Source: Stachybotrys elegans
Taxonomy: Eukaryota; Ascomycota; Sordariomycetes; Hypocreales; Stachybotryaceae
Direction: 5' to 3'
DNA length: 64,000 nucleotides
NCBI GenBank assembly: GCA_020746835.1
Contig: JAGPNK010000014.1
Span: 186,001-250,000 of the forward strand
Made by a program: the position numbers and the translations under genes. Below the pieces are notes generated by a model, which saw only the letters and a program-made list of their open reading frames with translations, ran no database searches and was not told where the DNA came from. Within the stretch, counting starts at the first letter, position 1, and every line of letters begins with the position of its first letter. Shown in pieces: positions 1 through 12,994 of this stretch.

Positions 1-1299
1 GCTATAGTAGTATACTCAGCTATAGTGTCTGGTAGCTCTACTACCTTAGTGAGTTTGTTCTTAACCTTATCCTTTAGCCCTATATAGATAAAGTTAATAA
101 TGACTTCTTTATTCCATTTTAGTATTAACTCTAGCTACTGAACTTCTATAATATATAGGGTAGCTAACTTGGTCTGTTAAAGATTTCTAAGCTTAGTGGC
201 AGCTTACTGCTTTTTATTGACAATGCTGAATGAGTTCTCGATCTATGTCTTGAATCCTTTGAAGTTTTTAAAGGTATCTATAGTCTTGTTATAGCGTAAG
301 TCTTCTACGTCCGCTGGCTTGGCTATCTATATATATTAGTCTTATAGAACCAGGGTAAACATTTTCTTAGTATTCCTCTCTAGGCAGGTAACTGCAAAGT
401 TAATCCTAGTCTTATTATCTTTTAAAGTTATTAAAAAGTAAGTAAAGTAGGTCTTAAGCTATCTAAAGAAGTCTTTGATCTTGTTAGGGTTACTATTAAA
501 TTTATTAGGTTTGTTAATCTTAAGGACATATCCTTCCTTATATATGCCTTGTCTGGCCTTAGCTATAGCGGCTTCTTTAGCTATAATGTAGGCTATATTA
601 GTGGCAAGGTTATAGGTGTTAATGTATTTGAGCAGAATCTTATTTTGTTTGTATAGGGTATTGTTCTACTGTGTAAGTGTATTAATTGCATTCTATATAA
701 CCTTAATGTTGTTTAGCTATTCTAGGGTTAGTCCTTCTGTTATACCTATAGTATTAAGGCGGTTCCTAAGCATCTAAATCTCCACTTTAAGCTCTACGTT
801 GCTAGGGGGTATGTTAGCCATTTTATTATTACTTAATTGAAGTGATATATATATTTTTGAAAGTATTGTCTAAGAGGGTATATAGTGACTGTCTGAACAA
901 GAGCTATCAATGTATAACAGTTGGGTTCCTAACTATAACTAAGTCTGATTGTATTGGGGTTAGTTATTAGCAGAATAGTTAGGGTATATATACCATTAGG
1001 TATATATTATATTTAGTAATGGTTAAATACTTAGAGTATATAGTAGTTAAGGTAACTAAGTTGTATTAATAGCTAGTAGGCTTCTAGCTAGGCATACTAT
1101 ATAGAATCCTCCTATCTATATACCAGGAGGACTAACTGTTCTCCTGGGGTAGACTGATTCGCTTCTGCAAGGGACTGACTTACTCCCATAAGGGACCGGT
1201 TCAGTCTACCAGAACTGGCGGTTCAGTCCTATAGGTCTCTTTAGTCCATGCGGGTCACGTGACCAGTCATGTGGCCCTTGTGGCTGTTACATTGTAACA
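1..1299 (-). mobile_element. Ty3/gypsy chromovirus, 5' end only (minus strand), RIP-decayed
   Basis: The reverse complement of this stretch aligns by eye with the 5' LTR and gag part of the complete element at 40,694. For example, positions 1-37 correspond to about 41,960-42,000 there. It runs off the left edge of the window. The 387-bp LTR is at 913-1299 and gag-derived sequence lies at 1-840. No open frame survives; TA dinucleotides and stops dominate, as expected of RIP. The LTR is less decayed than its surroundings. Its outer end abuts plus-strand element sequence exactly at 1299/1300, which suggests a nested insertion. Confidence 0.8.
913..1299 (-). repeat. LTR (5' LTR of the minus-strand element)
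   Basis: This LTR is 387 bp, the same length as both LTRs of the complete element. On the minus strand it starts TGTTACAATG and ends CTGTTATA. It retains a GC-richer block near 1140-1290 that is shared with the LTR at 40,694. Confidence 0.8.
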
Positions 1300-4200
1300 A
1301 TTTATACCTTACTTATACTAAGTATAATATTATAGTAGGGCTTAGGCTAGATATCTTAGTAAATAATATTATTAATAATAAAATCTATAAACAGCCTATA
1401 GAATCTATAAAGAAAAGGATTCAGAATATATAGTCTAATTAAAATAGTAAGGAAGTATAGAAAGTACTATAAAATTCATATAGTATATAAATATAACTAA
1501 TATATTATTCTAAAGAAATAAAAATAGAGTATACTATTAAAGCACTTAATAGTATTATTAGAGAATAAAACCCTAATAATAATAAATTCTATATTTATAG
1601 AATTAAAATAGTCTAAGCTCTAGAAAAATAAATAAAATAAAAATAAACAGTAAAAAATATCTCTATTACTTATAGAGATTACCTAGACTATAATAAAGTT
1701 TTATAGATATTATACTATATATACTTATATAAAATATATAGTAAAAACAAATTTAAAAATAACTACTTTCTAACTAAAATTATAATAACCCTAGTACTAA
1801 AATACTATATATATTAAAACCTTAAGCATTACTAAATAATAAAAGAATAGTTATATAATCTATTTATCCTTAAATAAAAAAATAAAAAGTATAGTAGTTA
1901 ATATATAAGAATACTAAACCATAATAACTGTCTATATAAAGAATATAAGATATATATACAAGCTAAGATTATAGATTAGCATAATATATTAAAAAACTAA
2001 AGATACTCTCTAAGATAGAATACTAGAGTATAGGGCATAAGGTTCTATATATATATAATAATAATAATAAAAAGTAAAAACTTATTATATAAGTATAAGT
2101 CAATAGATAATAGCTTATAGTATTTCTAGACTATAGAGTATAAAAAACTATATTAGCCCTAAGGCTATAAATAGACTTAAACTACTATAGAAACTAATAT
2201 AAAAAACTACTATTTAAAATACTAATAAAAATGCTTTACTAAAAGAAATTAATTACTTTTATTTATAAATTATAGAAAGTAATATATATATTTACATCTA
2301 TATTAGGAAATTCTAAATAGTAAATATACTTTTAGAATATAAATAGTTTAAAAAATATAATCTATAGATTAACTAAGAAACTAGCTAGATAGAATCACTT
2401 AGATACACTATATTTAGCTATACTAAAGTAAACTTAAAGAGATCTTAACCTTTTATTAAATAACTAAAAAAAAGTAAATAGAAAATAGAATTCTTACTAT
2501 CTTTACAAAAGATAGTATATAAATAAATATAAAGATAAAAGCAATAAGTAAATTATATTATATACTAAATAATATAATAATTTAAAAAGCTTAATAAAAA
2601 CCTTAAAAAAATAAAATAGAAAGTAATAGAAAGAAAAAAAAGATTAAAAAAGATTTTAATATAATACTATAAGTATAGAAAGCTCTTTAATAAGAAAGTT
2701 AAAGAAAAACTACTATAATACTTTAAATAGAATTATAAAATTAATATTATTAATAGAAAATAACTATACTTTAATAAGTTATATACTCTTAATATAAAAT
2801 AAAAAAAAGTATTTAAAGAGTATTTAGAATAAATACTATACTAAAGAAAGATCTAAGTATTTAAATTATTAACTAAATATTTAGTTATATTTATACTTAA
2901 AAAGAATAGAGAACTATAACTAGTTATTAACTATAAATAGCTTAATACTATTATTATTAAAAATAAAATACTACTATCTTTAATAGAAGAAATATAAAAT
3001 AAACTATATAGTAAAATAATTTTTATAGTACTAAACCTTATATTAGTATATAACTAAATCTAAATAAAAAAAATATAAGTAAAAGATAGCTTTTAGAATA
3101 AAGTATAGGCTTTATAAATACCTTACTATACTATAAAAATTAACTAATATATCTATAATATTCTAATAAATAATTATATATATTTTAAAAGAATACCTTA
3201 ATATTTTTATTATTTACTATTTTAATAATATTTTAATCTTTTTAAATAATAAGAAAGAATATAGAGAATATATATATAAAGTATTATAAATTCTTAAAAA
3301 TATATAACTACTAGTTAATCTCTTTAAAAGTGAATTTTATAAAAAGAAAGTAGCCTTTTTAGAATATATTATTTTATATAATAAAATCTAAATAAATCTA
3401 AATAAGATTATAGTAATTAAAGACTAAAAACCCCTAATAAATATTATTAAAGTATAATCCTTTATTAACCTAGTAAACTATTACTAATAGTTTATTAAGA
3501 ATTTTAGGAAATTTACTATATCTCTTATAGACATTATATAGAAAAGACTTAAGTTCTAATAGATAGAGAAATAATAAAAAGCTTTTAAATAGATTAAGAA
3601 TACTATTATTAGTAAATCTATACTAAGAACTTTTAACTCTAAATAAGAAATTAAATTTAAAATAAATTTATCTAACTTTATAAATAGAGTATAAATTAAA
3701 TAGAAAGATAATAAAAAAATCTATACTCTATTATATTTTAGTTATATAAACTATATAAAGTAAAGCTTAACTATCTAATATATAATAAGGAATTTCTAGT
3801 AATAGTAAAAGCTTTTAGAGAGTTTAAGTATTATTATATAGATAGTAAATACTAGATTAAGATCTTTATAGATTATAAGAATATTACTTACTTTATTACT
3901 ATTTAAAAGTTAAGTAAATAATAACTTAGTTATATAAAATATCTTGCTTAATTTAACTATATTATTATTTATTATAAAGAAATAGAAAATAAAAAAGTAA
4001 ATACTATTAGTTAAAGACTAAACCTTAATAATAAATAACTAATTATTATTAAATAACTTTTAGAAAAGACTTTAAAAGAATATTTATAATAAACTAGAAT
4101 TATAAAAGTAAAGAATATATAACTAAGGGAATAATACCTTAAGATAATCTAGAGAGTTATTATAAAATAGTATTTTAGGGATTTTAAAGAATAAAATACT

Positions 4201-6829
4201 ATTATAAAAACTAAATAGACTATATATAGAGAGAAGGTTTACTTACTAAATAAAGTAAAATATAAAATTATTAATAATTACTATATTACTAACTACTATA
4301 ACTCTAATAAAATAATAATATAAGTTAAATAACTCTATAGCTTTAATATTCTTAATATAGCTTTAAAGAAATAGATAAAGAAATATAGATTCTATAATAT
4401 AAATATTATAAATGTTTTAAAATAGTATACTTACTATTATAAAAAATTAAAAAATATAATAATAGTATAGATAATAGTAAATAAATATTATACTATTAAG
4501 TACTAGATAATGTTAAGAATAACTTTATTTAATATATATATAAGTTATCTATATATAGATATTAGAAAGTTATAAAAACCCTAGAATAGATTAAATAAAA
4601 CTATAAGTTCTTTAATATAAAAAATATATTAAATATATTCTTATATAATATAATATTTATAATAAGGCTAAATTATAATAATATAAGCTTTATAAAGAAC
4701 TATAATCTCTTTAAGTATTACTTTAACTATAGAAGTTAATATCTATAGATTTTATTATTAAACTACTAGTATTATAAAACCCTATAATAGAATACACTTA
4801 TAATAGTATTTTAGTTATTATTAATAAACTTATTAAGTTCTATCTTTATATTCTTTATAATAAATTAATAAATATAGAAGAATTTTTATATATCTTTCTA
4901 TAATATATTATTACTATCTATAGATTACTTTTAGATATTATTATAAATAGAGAAATACTATTTTTTTTATAGTTTTAGTAATACTTTATAATATAAATTA
5001 ATTTAAATTATAAGCTTAGTATAGTATAAAGACTATAAGTAAATAAATAGACTAAGTATATAAACTAAATACTTAAAATATACTTATAATATTATATTAA
5101 CTATAAGTAAAATAATTAAATAGAAAAGTTACTTATAGTATAACTTATATATAATATATTAGTTAATAAAACTATTAAGCTTATACTAGTCTATATAAAC
5201 TTTAGATTTATATCTAATATCTATTAAGAGTATAAAGAAGAACCCTTAGTATCTAAAGTAATACTTAAGTTAAATAACTTAAAAAATCTATATAACTAGC
5301 TTTAAATAGAAATTCTCTTTATATAATAATAAATAAAGGAATATTATAATAGAAAATAGTTAAAGAAACTAATCTTTTAAAAAGAAAATATAGTTTACCT
5401 TATTATAAAAAATATTAATATAAAATAACCTAATAAAAAACTTAATTACTACTATATTAAACTATTTCTAGTTAAGAAATATATTTTAATAATAACTATA
5501 AACTTAATCTACTAAATAAAGTATAGCTATATTTAATTTTTATATTTTACTATTAAAACCTATAGAAAGAACTATTTATATTAAAAAGGTATATATTAAT
5601 AAAGCTACTCTAGAATAAAAATAAAAGATTAAGAGAATTCTTAATTATAAAAAGAATAAAAAAATAAAAACTAATAAAATATTTTATTAAATAGAAAAAC
5701 TATAATAAATTAGAAAATATATAAAAACTATCTAAGTATTTATTTTATATTTAGAAAGAGATTTAGTAGTACTATTAATAAGTAAAGGAAATATATTCTA
5801 TAAGCTAGAACTAAATCTAAAAAAAGACTAGTTAATATTATTAGAAATACCCACTATCTATAACTCTTTTACTAAGTGAGACTTATAAGTGTTTAAAAAT
5901 AAAAGAATACTATTATCTTTATCTAACTAAGTGATACTATAATAGATTGTAGTCTTTTAATAGGAATATATATTTATATAGATTTTTTAAATCTAAGATA
6001 AATGTATAGTAGCTATAGTTATATAGGCTTAAAGTGTAAAGAGTTTATTTAATAAATATAATAAATTATTACTAGTGGAATTTTCTTTACAAGATAAATA
6101 GGCTTTATAAGAGTTTAAGGATTATACTAGGAGTATAATTAGTTAAGAAAGAAATATAAAAAAACAAGATATATAAGCTAAAGCTACTAAGATACCATTA
6201 TAATAGACCTTTTATAATATATATTTATAATAGTACTCTATATTCTTAACTATAATATAGTGGTAACTATAGGAAAAACACTGTATATATAGTATATTTA
6301 TATTATAACTGGTAAGAAGAATAGATTCTATAAGTATTTAGATTTTATAATGTTTGCAAGTACTATATAATATAATTAGCCTTAAAAATAAAAAGAATAA
6401 AAGAATAAGGCATTAATAGAACAGGGGTAAAATAGGCCTTTTATATAGTCTTAAGATAAAAGACTACTATAAAGAGGTATTATATTATAATATAATAGCT
6501 ATATAGATTATATAATAGGTTATATAATCTATAGAAGACTAAGAACCTACTAAACTAACTGGTCTAGAGTAAGTCCTAGTTCTAGACTAATGGTTCTACT
6601 AAATAACTAGTCTATATAGTATATAGATAGAAGGATTCTATATAGTATATCTAGCTAGAAGTCTACTAGTTATTAATATAATTTAGTTATCTTAACTACT
6701 ATATACTTTAAGTACTTAACTATTACTAAATATAATATATACTTAATAGTATATATACCCTAACTACTCTACTAATAATTAACCCTAATACAATTGGACT
6801 TAGTTATAGTTAGGAACCCGACTGTTATA
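1300..6829 (+). mobile_element. Ty3/gypsy chromovirus, pol plus 3' LTR (plus strand), heavily RIP-decayed
   Basis: This is co-linear with 43,114-48,668 of the complete element. Reverse transcriptase traces occur around 2,880-3,240, followed by RNase H, integrase and a chromodomain-like tail near 5,620-5,720. The frame is broken by very many stops, nearly all explained by C-to-T or G-to-A changes. Homology begins exactly at the outer end of the minus-strand LTR, so the 5' half of this element is probably left of the window, beyond the nested copy. It is more AT-rich than the copy at 40.7 kb. Confidence 0.8.
6483..6829 (+). repeat. 3' LTR, shortened by a deletion
   Basis: The end ACTGTTATA matches the other LTR ends, but the LTR is only about 347 bp because part of the segment after the start is lost. 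The 5 bases after it (ATAAG, 6830-6834) are the expected place for a target-site duplication; its partner is not in the window. Confidence 0.7.
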
Positions 6830-6834
6830 ATAAG

Positions 6835-7990
6835 GTAGAGCTTATAGTAGTAGGGCTTATAGTAGTAGGGCTTATAATAAAAGAAAAAGCATAAAGCTAT
6901 CCCTAATATAATAAAGACTCTAAACCCTATATAAGCTATAGTAGTTTCCTTACTATTTAGGCTACTAGTAGCTATTTATTATATCTTTCTTAATAACCTT
7001 TTTTTATTACTATACCTTTTCTAGGCTTTTAGAGATTAAGAAATAGCTACTATAGATATTATTTAGATTAACTATAGTATCTATAGACCCTTTATTATAG
7101 CTAAATAATAAAACTATACTAGAAAGTATTAGTCTTTTAACTATATTAAGACTATAGCTATACTAGATAATAAGGTATATTAGGAAAAAGAGTTTAAACT
7201 ATATAATTAATAGAAAAATATATATTAATCCCTTATTTAGTTCTTTAAAATTAATTAAATTATATAAAAAGATAATATATTTATACTACTATTATTAATA
7301 GTATTTATAGTAGGTTAATTTATTTACTAAATCTACTAGTAGTCTACTATAATAGTATAGTTATACTCTATTTACTATAAATTTAAGTCTAACTTAGTAA
7401 AGAAACTCTTTAAGCTAGAGATAGTAAATATCTATAATAAATAAATAGATATTATAGATAAAGAGAACTAACTATAGACTATAAAAGGTTTTAATTACTA
7501 TAACTATAGAGAGAAATAGTAGGTAATAGCTTAAATCTTTTTACTTAAAGTAGTTTTTATTAATAGCTATCTATTATAGTAGTAGGCTCTAGAGCTCTTA
7601 CTATAGTCTCTATATAAGGCCTAAAGACTATAGTAGTAGTACTTTATTAATAACCTTATTACTTTATATAGAAAGACTAGAGGTATAAGGTAGTGTTTCT
7701 ATATTAGTAATATAATAATCTCTCTATTATAGTATAATTATATTAATAGGGGCAAAAAGAGCTATTATTTAGGCTATTAGAGGCTCTAGGTAGGTAAGGT
7801 ATAGTTATAAAGTTAGCCCTTTAGCTAGATTAGTAGGAATAGGGGTATAGCTATATAGATAAAGAAAGGCTATAATATATATAATATAGCTTTATATATC
7901 TAGCAGGAATGCTAGAACTTCTATTATAGCCTAATTTCTTAGGAAACTAAAGTTACGATTTTTTTCTATATTTTTATTAGCTAAAAACCC
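6835..7990. other. AT-rich RIP-like DNA, origin not recognised
   Basis: This has the same TA-rich composition as the retroelement but no alignment that I can see to the chromovirus copies. A short tandem repeat of roughly 15 bp (unit GGCTTATAGTAGTAG) occurs at about 6838-6885. There is no open frame. It is probably another decayed repeat. Normal base composition resumes at about 7,950-8,000. Confidence 0.5.
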
Positions 7991-8884
7991 TGTCTGTAAT
8001 ATTAAGGGAGCCTTCGCACACTCAAAGGGATATATTACCTATTGCTGTGATGCCCCGGCCAGTACATGATGATATGTGTGCACACACTATAATGTCCATC
8101 CTAATGTTCATGTTTGATAACCAGAAATAAGCAAATGCTTGCATTCGCTTTCAATGCACATTTGTCTTCATATCTTTGTCAGAGTGGCATCATTGTTGGT
8201 TCTGACATACAGTTCCAAATCTTCTCAGGGTCCTTCACGGTGGGGATAAGGGCGAGATTCCACTCATTACCAATTGGTCTAGACCAAAGGGAACACCCGC
8301 CCAGCTAGAGGCAAGCGTCCGTGTTGTCGAGAATGAACCAATGAAATCTCTGTGCGCAAAGAACCATTCTTCTTCAACCAAGAATGGCCGGGCACGGTAT
8401 TATATTTTAGCTAATGGAAATTCGTTGCGGAGATGTCCTTCCTTTTTAGTCGACAATGACCGAGCACGTCATTGTGTGTTTGCGGTTGTTGGTGTCTCTT
8501 CCGTCGCTTTGAGTCCTGTTGGTCGTGGCTTGCTGCTCTTGCGAGCCAGAGAACGCTCAGACGGCGGTGAATACCTTGGCGATATGGGTTCTGAATGGAT
8601 CATACATTGGTCTACTCGGCTTGTTACCGAGATGTGCTGTTACAGCTAACAATGCCCTTTCTCCTAGCCGATTGCGGATCCTGTCTGCTAGGTCTAATTC
8701 CGACAATGGAACTGCTCATAACAGTCCTTTCTTAAATATCCTCTGCTCGCTCGCGTGCGTCTGCTATCCACAGTCGGCGAATACCTCCACACAAAGCCAC
8801 CAAGTTACTCCAAGTCTGCTATCTACGACCATTCAAAATCTAGGTCCAGTTTCCCATCAGTCCGACTTCAGCACGGAAATCGCG
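7991..8884. other. Intergenic, no supported gene
   Basis: Base composition is normal. Short open stretches exist on the plus strand, but none shows a recognisable product. The region could hold a 5' exon and promoter of the gene at 8885. Confidence 0.4.
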
Positions 8885-9241
8885 ATGTCCTCCAACGTCA
8901 CCTGTCCGGACTCCTCTACCCTTCCCCCATTCGAAAGCTTCTCCGATTTACCCAGGAATGTCAACGTCGGCTTCGTGCCCGTCGGCAGGACCGGGTCAAA
9001 CGATGCAATGGTTAGCTGCTGTTCTCCCCAGGACGTCAACATCGTTGATGACTGCTACTACTGGTGTGAGCTATCAGCGGCAGGCCTCGAAGGCTTGACC
9101 TCGTGTCTTGCCCGCCATGGGATGGAGAAGGGAATTGTTGGGACGCAACCGAGCAGTGGTGCCGCCAGCCCAATGACTGGGAGGAATTTGGCCGGACTGA
9201 TGCTGTGGGCTTTGGTTGCTACGGCTGCGCTGCACCTGTAG
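8885..9241 (+). CDS. Small cysteine-rich protein with a hydrophobic C-terminal tail
   Basis: The predicted protein is 118 residues from an ATG at 8885, starting MSSNVTCPDSS. The frame is open further upstream, but that part looks non-coding, so I chose this start. Six cysteines are visible (VTCP, VSCCSP, DCYYWC, LTSC). The C-terminus ends in a continuous hydrophobic segment after a Ser/Gly/Pro-rich stretch, resembling a GPI-attachment signal or a tail anchor. No N-terminal signal peptide is visible in this model, which argues for tail-anchoring or for a missing 5' exon. It resembles short fungal hypothetical proteins of the same layout; its function is unknown. Confidence 0.55.
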   Translation: MSSNVTCPDSSTLPPFESFSDLPRNVNVGFVPVGRTGSNDAMVSCCSPQDVNIVDDCYYWCELSAAGLEGLTSCLARHGMEKGIVGTQPSSGAASPMTGRNLAGLMLWALVATAALHL

Positions 9242-9694
9242 ACTGGACCCGGCAGGGTGGGAGAAGAGCAGGGTGCGGCGCTGTGCCTAAACTATGGAGA
9301 CCATGAGATCTTGTTCTATGACATAATATGGTAGATGCAGGGCGAGGAGGAAGTTTGATGCCAAAGCCAAGAGAATGGCACAGCTATATACCAAGGCATT
9401 CGCAATCTAGCCTAATAGAGAAAGCATTGCTTCAATCGGTGTGACAAGCCATCAGACAAGGCGAGTTTTCGCATCAAATACACAAACCTATAATACTGGC
9501 TTATCTTCTCGCTCCCAGTGTAATCATTTCTTGCACTGCAGCCAAACAATTGAGCCCCGTGTGAGACGAAGAGGGTAAACCTCGGAAAGCATTTGGAGCG
9601 AGGTCACCAACCCCGCATGAGCTTGCTGCAACCTTAAAACTGCTATCTCCAGACGCAACACCCACTGTGTGCCTTCGTGGTTCTCTAAAGCGGC
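9242..9694. other. Intergenic, nothing recognised
   Basis: A short minus-strand open frame over 9501-9761 has no recognisable content and overlaps the start of the next gene. Confidence 0.4.
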
Positions 9695-10492
9695 ATGTTT
9701 CGTTCAATGAGCCTACCTCGCCTGCTGCAAGCAATAGGCCCAAGCACAAAGTTCGCCCCAACGCCTCCAGTTTTGACTATCGGACTCAGACACACAGCCA
9801 TCTTCTCGAGAGGTATTGGCGACGCCTCAGCTAGACCAGAAAAGCGAAGGACGTATACAAACAGAAACGGAGAAGAGGTATGCCTTGCTTCTCTTTCCCT
9901 CTCAGCTTATGCGGATTTTCATTTTGGAAGTCTAATCCCTGACTGCCTAGATCATTTTTCGCAATCAATATCCACCCCCAGGATGCACCTTTGTTCCTTC
10001 GGGTAACGCCTTCGTGACTCGACAATGCCGCGTCCTAGCCAAAGAGGCAGGCGAAAAGATCTATGCATGCGTGAGTACTGTTCACAAGGCTGAGCTAGAA
10101 TTTCTTCTTACTCGTAATCTTAGTATACCTCAAGAACTACAAAGAAGGCAGCCAGCCAGTATGGTCTTTATGTGCCGAATGGTATATCTGAGAAAGTACG
10201 AGTGCTTTGGAATGAAAAGAAGGCAGAACTAGAAGAAAAGTTCTCACAGAAGCTGAACAAGGCGTATCCTCATATGCCGGCCAAGGATAAGAATGAAGTC
10301 CGTGAGCGTTGCTCCTCAACTTATTCAATAACGTTTAATAAGGCCCTGATTTGGCAGTATGTCCTGCATCACTATACCGACTTTGAATCTCACCGCTTTT
10401 GGAACCCAGAGGATGACGATGGAATGAAGAAGGCTAGAGACGAAGCTGAAAAGATTCTATCAAAGTGGCGGGGAGAAGACGTGGGTACATAA
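9695..10492 (+). CDS. DUF2293 domain protein (5' exon uncertain)
   Basis: Two exons are clear: 9982-10070 (begins in phase 2, reading CTFVPSGNAFVTRQCR) and 10124-10492, separated by a GTGAGT...TAG intron. Together they read as a DUF2293 domain: the VP-GN-F-TR-CR motif, then GLYVPNGISEKVRVLW, and a C-terminal helical part with AYPHMP. DUF2293 has no established function. The 5' part is not resolved. An ATG frame from 9695 ends at a good donor (GAAGAG/GTATGC, 9876/9877), but its phase does not match the 9982 acceptor. The frame that would match reads YKQKRRRG just before that donor and has no ATG. A small upstream intron or a one-base error would reconcile them. Confidence 0.6.
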
Positions 10493-11112
10493 TTACCTAC
10501 TATGTATGCCGTGGATGGCCTAGATTGTCCCCTATATCTATAATGTTTTCATGCTGTGGGTGTGTTGTTGGCGTTCTGTGATTTTGCGGGTTGCGGAAGC
10601 AAGTATAAGCTTGTCCCTTGCTGTAAAACAGGTGTATGTTTAGGTTGGTTTAGCTTAATGCTAATGGTTTACAAGCATTGTCTCCCTTACTATACTTAAC
10701 ATTATATTGCTGATTTCTATGCCTTTCTTGGTAGTGGTGCTTGCCTGCTATGTATATCTGGTGGTTTTGGGCATCCCCCTAATGGCTTTTTACATTAAGG
10801 CATTAGAGGGTTTTATGCAGGTATAGATGCTTTTAATTCACATGCTGTGCTTTCTGTGGTTATTGTGTCTCCAGAATGTGCTGCTCGTACGACGTGGTGG
10901 ACTTGGTCGATGTTGGGCATCTTATTGGCGCAGTATCATAGGGCTGCCTTGCATCACCTATGAATTTAATATTGCCTGCTTTTTTAGAGGGGGCCTCCTC
11001 GAGTCCTGTCATCTCTCTACTGTCGGAACGTAGATTCTAGAAGTCCCATGTCCTGTATTTTCTGAAGGAAGCTAGACATCTTATATTATCTTGATTTATT
11101 TGTAAGACTTCA
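10493..11112. other. Intergenic between convergent genes
   Basis: This is T-rich non-coding DNA between two convergent 3' ends. No RNA gene or repeat was recognised. Confidence 0.4.
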
Positions 11113-12994
11113 CTAAGGGTGTCTTCTATCATCTTTAAAGGTATTGCGCAGCACAAAATTGGAATCCAGCTCCTTGTCCATGCTATGCTTCCGAATGAAA
11201 ATACTCCCCAGAAGACAGACAGTCGCAACACCACCTGTCAGCCAAAACACGCCATGGAAACCTTGTACGTACGCATCCAGGACCTGAGCTCGCGTTGGGT
11301 CTGAGTCGCTCATGTTCTGGACCCGATACACATATGCTTCTGCATGGCGGGCAATGCCATGCGGCAGGGCGTGCTTGTCCAGCCCTAGAATCATGACATT
11401 TTGGAAGGTAGTGCCGCCGACGGCCACACCAACTGTCATGCCTAGGGATCTCATGAAGGCATACATGGTAGCGGCGCGACCACAGTCCTTGGCAGGGCTG
11501 ATGGCTTGGATTGCAACATTGGTACCTGTGAGCACCATGCCGTTTCCGGCGCCAAAGATGGCGAGAATTGCCGCCCAAGCCGGGGTAGATATCGTCTGGT
11601 CGAAAAGCTGCATCAGACCACAGGACAGAGTCGATATAACCCATCCGATCCAGACTGCCCATCGGAAACGGCCCAGTCGAGTTGATAGAACAGAAACAAT
11701 GACACTTCCAGGAAGGAGCAAGCACGTAACGGGTAACATTCGAATACCAGCATCGAGTGCATTGGTGAACCGGACAGCCATGAAGTAAAAGGGGCCGTAG
11801 TACAGTGTGCAGAAAAGCTGGGCAGGTTAGCAGGCTACTCGTGAATGGATCCAGTAAACTTACGATGAAACCGTTTCCAAATGCTGTTGCGTACGCAGCC
11901 ACGGCCGAAGGAGATAAGAACAACGAGATGGATAGAAATGGCTCCGAAGCCACGAACCGCTCCCAAGCGATGGAGCTAGCCAGAGCATACAGTCCCACGA
12001 AAATGGGAGCCAGCGTCTGTATGCTGAGCCGGTCGAACTGGGTGCCTGCCCAGGACAAACCGATGAGGAATGAAGCCAAGCCACAGACGAAGAGGAATCC
12101 GCCGATCCAGTCGACCCTGGCGAGCTTTGAAGCCAGGGATGTCTTCTTGGTAGTAAGTCTGACGAATAAGGGTACAAGGACAAACCCTAAGCCGCAAATT
12201 GGAAGCTACCAATGTTAGCCACATGTAACAACAGAGCCGGAGGTCGTACTTACATTAATGTAGAAACACCAGCGCCATCGGTTAGCATTAACAAAGGCGC
12301 CACCCAACAACGGACCTGAAACGGTTCCAATAGCCCATGCTCCAAGGACCATTGCGAAATACTTGGGTCGCTGGCGTAGAGGGACAATATCAGCATAGAC
12401 AACCTGGCCCATGGAGATGATGCCACCCCCGCCAATACCCTGGATGGACCGGCCAGCAAGGAAAGTTGTCATGTCGTGGGCTATGGGGGCACAAATGAGG
12501 GTACCCAGGGTGAAGAAGAAGATTGAAACAAGAAGAAGCTCCTTTCGACCGAATATGTCGGACAAGGATACAATGAGTGGTTGAAAGACAGTTGATGTCA
12601 ACAGAAAGGATGTGCCAGCCCAAAAGGCCTCGTTGGCAGTCCCGTGTAAGTCGACAGCCAGTGTCTGCACAAGTCAGATGAGTTTAATATCTCTGGATTT
12701 GTTACATACGGGAAGGGCTGGGACGAGGATCGTGGCATCCAGGGCCACCATCAGTGATACGACAGCCATGGTACCCATAGCAGCCCATTCCCCCTTTCCA
12801 GGCGTCCATGTACATGTCGTAACCGGAGCCTTTTCGGTGACTGACAGGGTTTCATATTGTGTTAGAGTTATGGTGACGTCTTTCCCTGGTTCTTTCTGTT
12901 TGACCAAGGCGGGAAAAGTGAGAGAAGAATGCCCTGGGGAGTTTGTGTTTTGAGCTGCGCTGAAGTGATCGAATAAATCTTCGTTGAACTGCAT
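11113..12994 (-). CDS. MFS drug:H+ antiporter, 14-TM (DHA2) type
   Basis: Four exons: 12994-12710, 12664-12254, 12205-11864 and 11817-11113, giving about 580 residues. All three introns are GT-AG and phase-consistent. In-frame ATGs at 13015 and 13027 are alternative starts. The protein is a plasma-membrane proton-driven exporter by family. A soluble N-terminal arm of about 65 residues precedes the first membrane helix. The motif-A region reads DIFGRKELLLVS, motif C reads GAWAIGTVSGPLLGG, and RSIQGIGGGG lies between them, all typical of the multidrug/toxin efflux DHA2 group. The length fits 14 helices. The substrate cannot be read from sequence. It sits about 20 kb from the PKS remnant, too far to infer a shared cluster. 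Confidence 0.88.

Noticed and set aside
8519..8884. N-terminal extension of the Cys-rich protein
   Set aside because: The extension has no signal peptide, looks random, and a conventional ATG follows at 8885.
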